Assembly: GCA_002067705.1 (NCBI GenBank)
Contig: MVRL01000173.1
Coordinates: forward strand, 1-64,000
Direction of reading: 5' to 3'
DNA: 64,000 bases
Source: Methanosaeta sp. PtaU1.Bin112
GTDB taxonomy: Archaea > Halobacteriota > Methanosarcinia > Methanotrichales > Methanotrichaceae
Within the stretch, counting starts at the first letter, position 1. Each line of letters opens with the position of its first letter. The notes beneath the pieces were generated by a model. The model saw nothing but the letters and a program-made list of their open reading frames with translations. It made no database searches and was not told where the DNA came from. A program made the position numbers and the translations under genes. Below are positions 16,571-25,564 of this stretch, one piece after another.

Positions 16571-17380
16571 TTAATCCTTGTGATACAAGATCATTGCATC
16601 CTTGTGCTTCCTCTTGACGAAATCCTTTCCATCTTCGTCCTCCAGCCGTCCGGTAGATGAAAGATGATCCAGCAGCACCTCCATTGCCTTAAAAGTGAGG
16701 TCATATGTCTCTTTTAGGATATCCAGCTGCATCTGCAGGGGGAGAAGATACCGGCGTGTGAAGATCTCGATATTGGCAGGGTAGCCCATCTGATAGAGGC
16801 AATTGTAGAGATAGATATAATCGGGATCGGATCTCTGCTCACCAAATACTTTCTGATAGACATCGTAAAAGCCGTGGTCCGCCAGGGAAACCAGGAATAG
16901 TGCCTTTCCGGTCACATCCAGCATCTTCTGTAGGTCTTCTTTTATGTCAGTCATCTGGAAGCAATAGGCGGCGTTCACAATAGTGTAAGTCTCCAGCTCA
17001 GATCTATCGATGTCCTGCCAGCGTTTGTTTATGACATCGATATTCTTCAGGCCCTCCTGATCTGCCCTTCGCATGAGCCTGGCAATCTGGCCGCCGGAAG
17101 GCTCAACTGCAGTTACTTTGCTAGCCACCTTGGCCAGGGGGATTGTGTAGGCCCCTGGCCCGGCTCCAATATCCAGAACTGTAGAGCTGGGGTCCAGATG
17201 GAGAAGCATCCTCCCCAGGATTGTTCCAGGATATCCTGCTATCCTGTTGTACTCTTCGTATCTATCGCCGAATTCATAGCAGTCCCAGTACTGCTCATTG
17301 GAGATGGCCTTCTCTTTCAGCCACCTGTTCCAGGAAGACTCCTCTCTGTGCTTCTTCCATTCCTCCGACCAGTCGATCAT
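16571..17380 (-). CDS. Class I SAM-dependent methyltransferase
   Basis: The 269-residue protein has the Rossmann-type SAM-binding motif I (VLDIGAGPGAYTIPLA, near residue 70) and the following acidic strand VTAVEPS. N- and C-terminal parts are not recognisable. It shares the opening MIDWxxxWK and the overall plan with the methyltransferase at 19176-19997, so the two are paralogues. Lying between a binding-protein gene and the permeases (gap to the permease 16 bp), it must be part of the uptake operon. It could act on the transported compound, or make it; aminocarboxypropyl transfer instead of methyl transfer cannot be excluded. Confidence 0.82.
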   Translation of the reverse strand: MIDWSEEWKKHREESSWNRWLKEKAISNEQYWDCYEFGDRYEEYNRIAGYPGTILGRMLLHLDPSSTVLDIGAGPGAYTIPLAKVASKVTAVEPSGGQIARLMRRADQEGLKNIDVINKRWQDIDRSELETYTIVNAAYCFQMTDIKEDLQKMLDVTGKALFLVSLADHGFYDVYQKVFGEQRSDPDYIYLYNCLYQMGYPANIEIFTRRYLLPLQMQLDILKETYDLTFKAMEVLLDHLSSTGRLEDEDGKDFVKRKHKDAMILYHKD

Positions 17381-17411
17381 ATGAGATCACCAAAAAAATT
17401 TGACAATCCCC

Positions 17412-19043
17412 TCAGTTCTGCACCGGCTTGATGCTAAACCAAGACCAGTAGTTCACGGGACCGTAGCCGTTCATGGGCGTCCAGCCCTCCCAGCGATCAG
17501 TGCACACTGGGTAGATGGCATCTCCCCAGATGAGAGCGATGATGGGCTGCTCGCTGGCCACATATTCCTGAATAGCCCGTCGATTCCGGTCGAGTTCTTC
17601 AGCATCTTTGGATCGTATCGCTTCATTTACAGCCTCGACAATCGTTGGGTCTCTGCAAGTGCCAAACATCCCTGGCAGATCCACATAATATTCTGCAGCC
17701 GTGTCTCCTGCCAGATTGGCGTACGGCGTAGAGTATCTGATAGCCATGAAATAGTCTCTATCCGTCCAGAGCTTTTTCTTCAAAGCATCGCTGCTCATGG
17801 ATTCGACATAGGCATCCAGACCGACTTTGCGGAGATTCTGAGATATGACCTCTGCAGCCCTCACATATTGAGGCTTGGTATCCGGTGTGATCGGTATTTT
17901 TAGCTTGTTTCCGTCCGGACTCTCACGCAAGCCGTCGCCGTCCTTATCAAGGAATCCCGATTGGTTCAGAAGATCTCCAGCCTTCGTGGCGTTGTACTCC
18001 AGCTTTGGCAAATCGGAATCAAAGCCAGGCAACGCCGGAGAGTTGTAGCCTCTGCCCGGAATTTCCCCATAGCCCGCGGCGATCATTTCCTTCAGGGCCT
18101 GATAGTCGATGCAATAGGATACCGATTGCCTGAATGCAGTCGTATTTGTCGGATACTGCTTGAATCCAAATACAAGATGAAGAGGAATACCAATATCTGG
18201 CACAATGATGAGATCTATGTTATCAGCTTTCATAAGATCGGCGGCATAGATCCCTGACACGGGCTGATAATAGTCCGCCTTAGCATCGATCTCGCCGGTC
18301 TCCAGTGCCAGCAGAAGAGTATCCAATGATCTGTAATATTGCCATTGGATTTCATCTACAGAAGGCCTGCCAGCGAAGTAATTGGGATTGGCTTTCAGGT
18401 AGGCGATCTGAGCATCATTGTCGAATTTCTCGAAGATGAACGGACCGCATCCGATCAGTGCATCATCCCCATTGTACTCCTTGGGCTTTTCTACATCCAT
18501 CCAAATGTGCTTGGGGATCACAAAGGTAATGGGAATCTGAGATGCCAGGGTCACAGCCGCCACAGATTCATTGAAAACCAGCTCTACGGTATTATTATCA
18601 ATCACCTTGGCGTGGTCTAGGTAGCTTCCATACCAATTTCCCCTGGCATCCGATTTATCGATCTTCTTCCAGTACTCAAATGAGAATGCAACATCTTCCG
18701 CGGTCACCGGCTTTCCATCATGCCAGGTTGCATTTTTTATAAGATGGAATTCGATCGACTTTCCATCGGGAGATATCAGCCATTTTTCCGCAAGACATGG
18801 AGCTATGCCCAGGTCCGGCCCGAATGTGGCCAGAGGAATATGGGTCATGCCGAATACGGCACCATTTCCCCAGGGAAGAACGAAGGCATTCATCTGTGTA
18901 AATTTGTCACTCTGCAATCCAAGATGCAGGACATTTCCTTTTTCTGCTACACATGAGGCTGTCGCAGCCAGCAATACGATCAAGACTGCCAAGCCGCAAA
19001 CAAAAAGCCCCTCTGATGTAGATCTACTCCACAATCGCATCAT
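17412..19043 (-). CDS. Family-5 extracellular solute-binding protein (left arm, second copy)
   Basis: The 543-residue precursor starts with a signal peptide (MMRLWSRSTSEGLFVCGLAV region, cleavage near SCVAEKG). The mature protein has the SBP_bac_5 landmarks CLAEKWLISPDGKSIEFHL, NATWHDGKPVTAEDVAFS and GCGPFIFEKF, and a C-terminal YWSWFSIKP. Family-5 proteins bind peptides, nickel, nickel-chelates or metallophores outside the membrane and hand them to an Opp-type permease. It follows a methyltransferase gene and precedes another, forming a repeated SBP-methyltransferase unit. Closest relative in the window is 20047-21759. Confidence 0.9.
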   Translation of the reverse strand: MMRLWSRSTSEGLFVCGLAVLIVLLAATASCVAEKGNVLHLGLQSDKFTQMNAFVLPWGNGAVFGMTHIPLATFGPDLGIAPCLAEKWLISPDGKSIEFHLIKNATWHDGKPVTAEDVAFSFEYWKKIDKSDARGNWYGSYLDHAKVIDNNTVELVFNESVAAVTLASQIPITFVIPKHIWMDVEKPKEYNGDDALIGCGPFIFEKFDNDAQIAYLKANPNYFAGRPSVDEIQWQYYRSLDTLLLALETGEIDAKADYYQPVSGIYAADLMKADNIDLIIVPDIGIPLHLVFGFKQYPTNTTAFRQSVSYCIDYQALKEMIAAGYGEIPGRGYNSPALPGFDSDLPKLEYNATKAGDLLNQSGFLDKDGDGLRESPDGNKLKIPITPDTKPQYVRAAEVISQNLRKVGLDAYVESMSSDALKKKLWTDRDYFMAIRYSTPYANLAGDTAAEYYVDLPGMFGTCRDPTIVEAVNEAIRSKDAEELDRNRRAIQEYVASEQPIIALIWGDAIYPVCTDRWEGWTPMNGYGPVNYWSWFSIKPVQN

Positions 19044-19144
19044 CCTCCTTCTCTAAATCCTCGTTCTAATGAAGCATACAATGATTTTGATGCGAATAAA
19101 GCTCAAGGTAATAATAGTTTATGGCATTATCGCAATAAGTAATA

Positions 19145-19153
19145 TGATACTAA
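19145..19153 (-). promoter_or_regulatory. TTAGTATCA motif upstream of binding-protein gene
   Basis: Minus-strand TTAGTATCA, about 100 bp before the start at 19043. The longer GTATCATATTA (19140-19150) recurs exactly at 29641-29651 just ahead of the FmdE gene, and TTAGTATCA recurs at 21858-21866. Candidate shared operator; no protein partner known. Confidence 0.3.
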
Positions 19154-19175
19154 AAAAATAGCTATATATTTACCG

Positions 19176-19997
19176 TCATTGTTCCGGTAAACGGTCATCA
19201 GGCTTCCATGAGAGCTTTACGTATGTTGTTGTATCATCCATGAACAGCCTGCCGTCGCCCTTTCTCCAACGATCTTCTATGTATTTGTGCAGCATTTCGT
19301 CATTGTCCTCATCGAAGAGGTTGATGGTGCTTTTAAGATAGAATAGGGCATCGTCATAGCTGGTATACTCTTTGGAAAAGGAGGTGCCATGCAGCACTTC
19401 AATGTCAGGGTAAAGTCCTAAATCGTATAGAATGTTATAGAGCACATTGCATTTGGGAAAATGCACTATCTGTTTTCCGTGGATCTTGGGATAAAGCTCA
19501 TCACGAATTCGTTCCCAGTTTGTTATCCCTGCAAACCAGTAGAGTACGACCATCTTTCTTGCCAGAAGATTCATCTTTAGCAGAGACTCCCGGATCTCCT
19601 CGAAGTTCAAAGAATAAGATGCAATGACAAGATCGTGCCGCTCAAGATCCTTGGCAGAGACGTCCTCCCATCGAGAGTTGACTATGGTTACGTTGGAGAG
19701 CTTCTCTTCAGTCAGGTGCCTCTCCAGGCAGCGTATCATGGGCCGGGAGGGCTCAACAGCCGTGACCCTTCTCACCCTTCGGGCCAGTGGAACAGTGAGA
19801 ATTCCAGGGCCCGATCCAATGTCCAAGACGGACCAGGATGGATCAGGATTCAGAATCGCAGCTCTCTCTCTCCCATCGATCCAGATATTCACGGACGCAT
19901 CATAGCTCTTCGCTCTCTCCTCATGATCATAGTAATTGTCGCTTGTCAGCCGAGATGCGAGGAATGCATCTTTCCAAAATTGATTCCAATCAATCAT
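19176..19997 (-). CDS. Class I SAM-dependent methyltransferase (paralogue of 16571-17380)
   Basis: A 273-residue protein with motif I VLDIGSGPGILTVPLA near residue 58, then VTAVEPSRPMIRCLERHL. The start MIDWNQFWKD matches MIDWSEEWKK of the second methyltransferase. The 130-bp gap downstream to the next binding-protein gene contains a possible promoter, so it may be transcribed both from the upstream SBP gene and separately regulated. The substrate is unknown; its position right after a binding-protein gene suggests that it acts on the imported or exported ligand. Confidence 0.82.
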   Translation of the reverse strand: MIDWNQFWKDAFLASRLTSDNYYDHEERAKSYDASVNIWIDGRERAAILNPDPSWSVLDIGSGPGILTVPLARRVRRVTAVEPSRPMIRCLERHLTEEKLSNVTIVNSRWEDVSAKDLERHDLVIASYSLNFEEIRESLLKMNLLARKMVVLYWFAGITNWERIRDELYPKIHGKQIVHFPKCNVLYNILYDLGLYPDIEVLHGTSFSKEYTSYDDALFYLKSTINLFDEDNDEMLHKYIEDRWRKGDGRLFMDDTTTYVKLSWKPDDRLPEQ

Positions 19998-20046
19998 AAT
20001 GAGGGTCTCCTTGATTAATTATAAAAATTATGGGCGAAAAGTTATG

Positions 20047-21759
20047 CTACGCGCCCACCGGCTTAATGCTAAACCATGATTTATGGCTGGTCAGCCCATA
20101 CCCTTCCAGCGGGATCCAGCCCTCAAACCTGTCGCTCCTGTATGGATAAATGGATTTGCTCCAGTAGAGAGCAATGCCGGGCAGCTCTTTTGCGTAATAG
20201 TCCTGAAGCTGATACACAGCCGCCTTCATCTCCTCTGGTGTCCTGGCGGACATGGTGACATTGTACAGCTCTGAGAACTCTGGATCGGTGCAGGTCCCAT
20301 ACTGCAGCGGCACTAAATCGATAGTGGCAAAGCCGAGCGCAGTCATATACGGATCATGGAAGTCGATATGCATATCGTAGCTGCGATCATCCCAAACCAT
20401 CTTCTGCAGCACTGACAGCTCATTGGTATAAGGCTGAAACTCAATACCTGCCTTCTTCAGCATGTGGCTGAGCATCTCTGCCACTCTCATGTCCTTCTGG
20501 TCATTCCAGGCGATGACCTGGAACCGGAGCTCTGTGCCGTTAGGCAGATTCCTTATGCCGTCTCCATTCGTATCTTTGAAGTTCAGGGAATCCAGGAGGT
20601 CATTGGCTTTGGTCAGGTTGTACTCCAGTTTGGGCAGATCGGGATTGGACTCAACTATGCTTGAGGGAAGGATTCCCGCACCCGGCACCTCGCCATAGCC
20701 TGCCTCAATGGCATCGACCAGAGACTGATAGTCAATGGCATAGGATACGGCCTTCCTGAAATCGGTAACATTGAGCGGATATTTCTTGTAGTTGAAGATA
20801 AGCAGCGGCAATCCCGGATTTGGTCCGATCTCAATTGTCAGTCCCTTTTCTCCAAGCAACGACGGGGCTAAAACACCTTCGGGTGACTCATCAATCAGAA
20901 CATCTATATCTCCCTTTTTAAGGGCCAGGAGAGCAGAGTCCACGGTTCGGAAGTGCTTCCACTCGATTCGATCGATGGCAGGTTTGCCTTTGAAGTAATC
21001 GGGATTGGCTTTGAAGTATGCAGTATCTGCATCTCTATCGATCTTCTCAAAGATGAAAGGCCCGCAGCCGATCATGCCATCGGGCTCGCCGTACTCTCTG
21101 GGCTTTTCCACCTTCTCCCAGACGTGCTTGGGCACGATATAGACCGATGGAAATAGCGACTTTATGAAATAATAGGCATAAGGCTCCTTGAGGTGGATCA
21201 CACCTGTGTAGTCATCCAGCACCTCCACGCTATCCAGATAGGCATCCAGCCAGCCGCCCTGGCGATAGAGATGGTTGTCGCGCCAGTACTCGTAGGTGAA
21301 CTTCACATCCTGCGCAGTAACAGGCTTTCCATCGTTCCAGGTGGCATTCTTCACCAGATAGAACTTGATTGAGCTTCCATCAGAGGAGACTTCCCATTTT
21401 TCGGCGAGACATGGCCTTGGAGAAAAGTCGGAATCGAAGAACGCCAGACCGACATGGGTTGCGCCATATAGCTCATTGAGCTGGTTATATGAAGGGCGCC
21501 TGAGCGCATTAAATACCGGCGGGAATTCCAGGTTGTACAACCCAGCCCGAAGAGTGATCTGGTCATTGGCAGATCCGCTGTCTATAGAGGCGCTTTTTGC
21601 AGCCTGATCTGCAGCAAGGGCCTGCAAGGGAATTGCCAGGGAGACGATCAGAGTCGCCGCGATGCAAAGAAATGCGCATCTGAGGAGTTTCTTCTTATTA
21701 GTTCTACTGCAATTGCTGCTGAGCAGCCTTTTCTTTCTTGGCATTAACATATTCATCAT
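20047..21759 (-). CDS. Family-5 extracellular solute-binding protein (left arm, first copy)
   Basis: A 570-residue precursor, with a basic N-terminus (MLMPRKKRLL) and a hydrophobic signal segment around residues 28-48 ending near LQALAAD. The mature protein shows PCLAEKWEVSSDGSSIKFYL, NATWNDGKPVTAQDVKF and GCGPFIFEKIDRDADTAYFK, all standard family-5 motifs, and the C-terminus HKSWFSIKP. First gene of the left-arm operon, divergent from the SBP gene at 21987. The 227-bp shared promoter region holds several TAGTAAT-like motifs. Confidence 0.9.
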   Translation of the reverse strand: MMNMLMPRKKRLLSSNCSRTNKKKLLRCAFLCIAATLIVSLAIPLQALAADQAAKSASIDSGSANDQITLRAGLYNLEFPPVFNALRRPSYNQLNELYGATHVGLAFFDSDFSPRPCLAEKWEVSSDGSSIKFYLVKNATWNDGKPVTAQDVKFTYEYWRDNHLYRQGGWLDAYLDSVEVLDDYTGVIHLKEPYAYYFIKSLFPSVYIVPKHVWEKVEKPREYGEPDGMIGCGPFIFEKIDRDADTAYFKANPDYFKGKPAIDRIEWKHFRTVDSALLALKKGDIDVLIDESPEGVLAPSLLGEKGLTIEIGPNPGLPLLIFNYKKYPLNVTDFRKAVSYAIDYQSLVDAIEAGYGEVPGAGILPSSIVESNPDLPKLEYNLTKANDLLDSLNFKDTNGDGIRNLPNGTELRFQVIAWNDQKDMRVAEMLSHMLKKAGIEFQPYTNELSVLQKMVWDDRSYDMHIDFHDPYMTALGFATIDLVPLQYGTCTDPEFSELYNVTMSARTPEEMKAAVYQLQDYYAKELPGIALYWSKSIYPYRSDRFEGWIPLEGYGLTSHKSWFSIKPVGA

Positions 21760-21842
21760 CCTGCGAGGCTATTTAATCTCTTTACATGGTGAGCATATTA
21801 TCAAAAGAGCCTGATACGGAAGACTCAATTGCCTCATCATAC

Positions 21843-21939
21843 TAGTAATTAATTCAGTGATACTAAGTCATAAATATTTTGGCAAAATTCCAGAGAAAAC
21901 GCACTAAAATTTAGATATAAACTATGTAATTAGTAATAC
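21843..21939. promoter_or_regulatory. Divergent promoter region with TAGTAAT/TTAGTATCA motifs
   Basis: Between the divergent SBP genes lie TAGTAATT (21843-21850), TTAGTATCA on the minus strand (21858-21866) and TAGTAATAC (21931-21939). A TATA-like TTAGATATAAAC lies at about 21911-21922. The motif resembles the palindrome TAGTATTACTA ahead of the ZnuA-like gene at 45074. Confidence 0.4.
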
Positions 21940-21986
21940 ATTTATATTCTAACGGTAGTGTAATATAAGATTGCTTGGAGGATATT

Positions 21987-23576
21987 ATGAGAACTAAAAT
22001 GCAGCTATTTCTAGCAGCATCAATCGTGTTTTGCATTCTGCTTTCCGGATTGGCCTTTGCCCAAGACCGGACCACTGCAAAATCCGGAGAAGTGAGCAAG
22101 CTTGTCATCGGCACCACGGACCATGTGGAGGATATCAACGTCAACGATGGAATCTTCAACACCTATCGTGAGGCCTTCCTGACCAAATCTCTGATAAGGG
22201 TTGACCAATCCGGCAACTTTGTCCCGGCCCTGGCGGAGAGCTGGGAGACAGAGGACGCTAAGAAATGGACCTTCCACCTGGTAAAGAACGCCACCTGGCA
22301 TGATGGTACGCCTGTGACTGCTGGGGATCTCAAGTTCTCCCTGGAGTATCTGCCCGAGAAGCTGGGCGGATCCAACTGGAAGATCATCGACTCCGTGCAG
22401 GCTCCGGATGAAAGCACTCTGATTATCAATCTCAAGTCTCAGGATGGAAATTTCCTGACCAATCTGCTCATGCTGCGCTCAGTTCCAAAGCATGTGTTCG
22501 AGAAGGTAAACGATCCCAAGAAGTTCAATGAGCCCGCCAGCGCCGTCGGCTGCGGCCCCTATAAATTCATGGACTTTGAGAAAGCTGCCGGTCTTCTTCG
22601 CTTCCAGGCCTATGATGGCTATTATGAAGGCAAGCCAGCCGTGCAGGAGATAGACATTCGCATGTTCAAAAATCAGGAAGCCATGATGATGGCCCTTCTC
22701 AATGGGGAGCTGGATACTATCTACATCTACTCAGGAGGCATCAGCTACTACTATGTCCCTCAATTGATTGAAAACGACAACCTGGGCTACATGCTCATCA
22801 AGAACAGCGGAGTGCCTGCCGCCCTGTGGCTGAATGAGAACAAGACGCCATTTGACGATGTGCGATTCCGGGAAGCGATAAGCTATGCCATCGATTACCA
22901 GGAGCTGCAAAACCTGTTCACCGCCGGCTATGGCCGAACTCCTTCCGCAGGCTTTATCCCGGACGGCACTCTCAACTACATTGAGACGAGGGACCTCTCC
23001 TTCAATTCCAGCCGAGCCACTGCCCTGCTCAATGAAACGGGATTGGTAGACAAAGATGGAGACGGGCTGCGAGAGAATGCCGATGGAATGAAGTTGCAGC
23101 CACAGATCCTGGTCAAGTCGGATAGCGACAGCGTCCGGCTGGGTGAGATGCTCAAGAAATACATGAGCGCAGTGGGGCTGGATGCACAGCTCAAGGTCAG
23201 CGACAGCAGCGGTTTTTGGGATGTGGTGGACGCAAAAGAGCATGATATGTTCATCAGCCGCACAACCCCCTGGGGAATGATGATGGAGGCCGGTTATGCG
23301 ACGGGCTACATGGACACCAGGAGCAACGGCTGGCCCATGGTAAATGATCCTGCTTTCACAGAGCTGGTGGATGATCTTCTCGCCGCCTCAAATGCTGAGA
23401 AGACAGCTCAGCTTGCCGGATCTGTGCAGGAATATTACGCCAGGGAGCTGCCGGCCATTGCTCTTTACTGGAATGATTATGTGCAGCCCTATAACAAGAA
23501 GTATGAAGGATATGTTGCAAATCCTATTCACGGCATACTCTCATATGAGACATTCTACGGGCTGCACCAGGCATAA
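21987..23576 (+). CDS. Family-5 extracellular solute-binding protein (right arm, first copy)
   Basis: The start ATG 21987 has GGAGG 8 nt upstream; the TTG at 21975 is less likely. The 529-residue precursor has a signal peptide (MRTKMQLFLAASIVFCILLS region, cleavage after LAFAQ). Motifs include PALAESWETEDAKKWTFHL, NATWHDGTPVTAGDLKFS and GCGPYKFMDF. The segment IYSGGISYYYVPQLIENDN is nearly repeated in the next gene, so these two are the closest pair of the four. It likely delivers ligand to the right-arm permeases. Confidence 0.9.
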   Translation: MRTKMQLFLAASIVFCILLSGLAFAQDRTTAKSGEVSKLVIGTTDHVEDINVNDGIFNTYREAFLTKSLIRVDQSGNFVPALAESWETEDAKKWTFHLVKNATWHDGTPVTAGDLKFSLEYLPEKLGGSNWKIIDSVQAPDESTLIINLKSQDGNFLTNLLMLRSVPKHVFEKVNDPKKFNEPASAVGCGPYKFMDFEKAAGLLRFQAYDGYYEGKPAVQEIDIRMFKNQEAMMMALLNGELDTIYIYSGGISYYYVPQLIENDNLGYMLIKNSGVPAALWLNENKTPFDDVRFREAISYAIDYQELQNLFTAGYGRTPSAGFIPDGTLNYIETRDLSFNSSRATALLNETGLVDKDGDGLRENADGMKLQPQILVKSDSDSVRLGEMLKKYMSAVGLDAQLKVSDSSGFWDVVDAKEHDMFISRTTPWGMMMEAGYATGYMDTRSNGWPMVNDPAFTELVDDLLAASNAEKTAQLAGSVQEYYARELPAIALYWNDYVQPYNKKYEGYVANPIHGILSYETFYGLHQA

Positions 23577-23924
23577 GAAAAGGTAATTCCGGCGGGGGCT
23601 GGATATTAAGCGCCCAGCACCGCCAACCCGTTATTTTTTCAACTGGCCTTGGCTTCTAAAGCAGCGGGCGGGAAAAATGTCGGTGGCGCTGTTTATGGGA
23701 CAGTGCCTGTCATCGGCGTGCTGGGGGCGCAAAATTCGGATAAAACCTCAGAACCATTATTCAGCGCCCTCTCGCCAATTGATGCAATGATGTGCCATAA
23801 AAAGTCGATTACAAAAGAATGTCATAAGCAATATTTAATTACTATTTAACATTCGTTAAGATTAAATAGCAATGATTTGCTTATTCGTAAAACGAATTTG
23901 GAGTATCAAGGAGGATCAACGACA
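23577..23924. other. Spacer between right-arm binding-protein genes
   Basis: No gene seen. A hairpin pairs GGCGG..GCTGG (23591-23602) with CCAGC..CCGCC (23614-23624), followed by a T6 tract at 23632-23637: a likely partial terminator after the first SBP gene. On the minus strand TAGTAAT (23838-23844) lies 81 bp before the next gene, and a promoter-like TATTTAATTACTATTT stretch surrounds it. Confidence 0.55.
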
Positions 23925-25520
23925 ATGAACCGGGAATTTCTGCTGTTATCTACAGCGCTAGTGCTGCTCAACCTGATTGGCACCGGATGGGCGGCAGAGA
24001 ACGGAGGGAGCGACGGAGACCGCATCCCTATGCTAAAAGTTGGTACCATCAATCAGATCAATGAGGCAAATCCCTGGGACTACTATTTTGGCGTATACAG
24101 CATGATATTCAGCCATCAGGGTCTGGTCAGATTCAATAACGAAGGAGATATCGTGCCTGAGCTGGCCACATCCTGGGAGACGGACGACCTTCAGAAGTGG
24201 ACCTTCCACCTGCGAGAAGATGCCAATTGGCACGACGGCCAGCCGGTGACCGCTAATGACATCAAGTTTTCCATCGATTACAACCTGGAGAAGGACCCTC
24301 TCTCCAAGTCCTACATCGGGTCTATCGATTCCGTAGAGGCTCCGGACAAGAAAACGGCGATCATCAACCTGAAGAAGCCGGACTACAATTTCCTCAACAC
24401 CATTGCGGTGGTGAAGATGATTCCAGAGCACATCTTCCAATCGGTGGATGAGCCCAAGAAATATAATGATAAGAATGCCGCTATAGGCTGCGGACCGTAC
24501 AAGTTCGTCAGCTTCGACCGAGATGCTGGAATTGTCACCTACCAGGCGAATGAGAATTATTGGGGCGCTATCCCGGCCATCGATGCCATCGAGCTGAGGA
24601 TGTTCAAGAATCCGGATGCTCTGATGCTTGCCTTCCAGAAGGGAGAGATAGACCTGCCCTATTACTACTCCAAAGGCATCAGCTACTACTATGTGCCGAA
24701 ACTGCTGGAGAATGATGATATAGGAATCGAGGTCTACCCGGAGAGGGGAATCACCAATGTGCTCTGGTTCAACACTGCAATAGCTCCCTTCGACAACAAA
24801 GAGCTGCGACAGGCATTCAGCTATGCAGTGAATTACGAAGAGCTGAAGAACATGTTCACCGCAGGCTATGGCACCGTTCCCAGCGCCGGATGGGTTCCTA
24901 ACGGCACGCTCTATTACATCGAAACCAGATCCCTGACTCAGGATATCAACAAATCCCGGGCCCTGCTTGACAGCCTGGACTTCAAGGACATCGACGGCGA
25001 CGGCCTGCGAGAGATGCCGGATAAAGCCAAGTTCCAGCCAAAGCTCCTGACCAGAAGCGACTTGCCGGACAGCGTTCGGGCGGCAGAGATGCTGAAAAAG
25101 TACTTTGCCGAGGTCGGCATAGACATGCAGATCGATCTGGCTGACAAGAGCACCCACGGGCAGATCATGGACGAGAAGAAGACTCATGAGGTATCGTTGG
25201 CAGGAACAACTTTCTGGGGCATGACTATGGGCGAAGGCTACGGCTCCGGATACACCGATACCAGGAATTACGGCTGGTCCATGGTCAGCGACCCGAAATA
25301 TCAATCTATGGTCGATGATCTCGGCATGACTCAGGACAAGGATAAGCGAAAGGATCTGGCGGCTGAGATCCAGAACTACTATGCAGAGGAGATGCCCCAA
25401 TTTACAATATACTCCATGAACATCATCCAGCCCTATAACGCTCTCTATGCCGGCTGGGAGTATAACCCACTGCATGGAATCCTGTCCTATGGCACTCTTT
25501 CTAACCTGCACAAGGCCTGA
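23925..25520 (+). CDS. Family-5 extracellular solute-binding protein (right arm, second copy)
   Basis: ATG 23925 is chosen: GGAGG lies 11 nt upstream and a signal peptide begins at once (MNREFLLLSTALVLLNLIG, cleavage near GWAAE). The 531-residue precursor has PELATSWETDDLQKWTFHL, DANWHDGQPVTANDIKFS and GCGPYKFVSFDRDAG. It shares YYYSKGISYYYVPKLLEND with its neighbour. The permease genes follow after 44 bp. Like its paralogues it should capture an extracellular peptide, metal complex or metallophore; the ligand cannot be read from sequence. Confidence 0.9.
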   Translation: MNREFLLLSTALVLLNLIGTGWAAENGGSDGDRIPMLKVGTINQINEANPWDYYFGVYSMIFSHQGLVRFNNEGDIVPELATSWETDDLQKWTFHLREDANWHDGQPVTANDIKFSIDYNLEKDPLSKSYIGSIDSVEAPDKKTAIINLKKPDYNFLNTIAVVKMIPEHIFQSVDEPKKYNDKNAAIGCGPYKFVSFDRDAGIVTYQANENYWGAIPAIDAIELRMFKNPDALMLAFQKGEIDLPYYYSKGISYYYVPKLLENDDIGIEVYPERGITNVLWFNTAIAPFDNKELRQAFSYAVNYEELKNMFTAGYGTVPSAGWVPNGTLYYIETRSLTQDINKSRALLDSLDFKDIDGDGLREMPDKAKFQPKLLTRSDLPDSVRAAEMLKKYFAEVGIDMQIDLADKSTHGQIMDEKKTHEVSLAGTTFWGMTMGEGYGSGYTDTRNYGWSMVSDPKYQSMVDDLGMTQDKDKRKDLAAEIQNYYAEEMPQFTIYSMNIIQPYNALYAGWEYNPLHGILSYGTLSNLHKA

Positions 25521-25564
25521 GGAGATTGCCTTTGCAAACTTTTTTTTAAAACGGGGATTTGATT

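Noticed and set aside
16571-17380. Nicotianamine-synthase-like (CntL) enzyme
   Set aside because: Length is similar, but the sequence shows a classical class I methyltransferase motif I and no nicotianamine synthase signature.
24033-25511. 492-codon open frame on the minus strand opposite a binding-protein gene
   Set aside because: It is the shadow of the strand encoding a clear family-5 binding protein; it has no recognised domain and starts and ends with the real gene.
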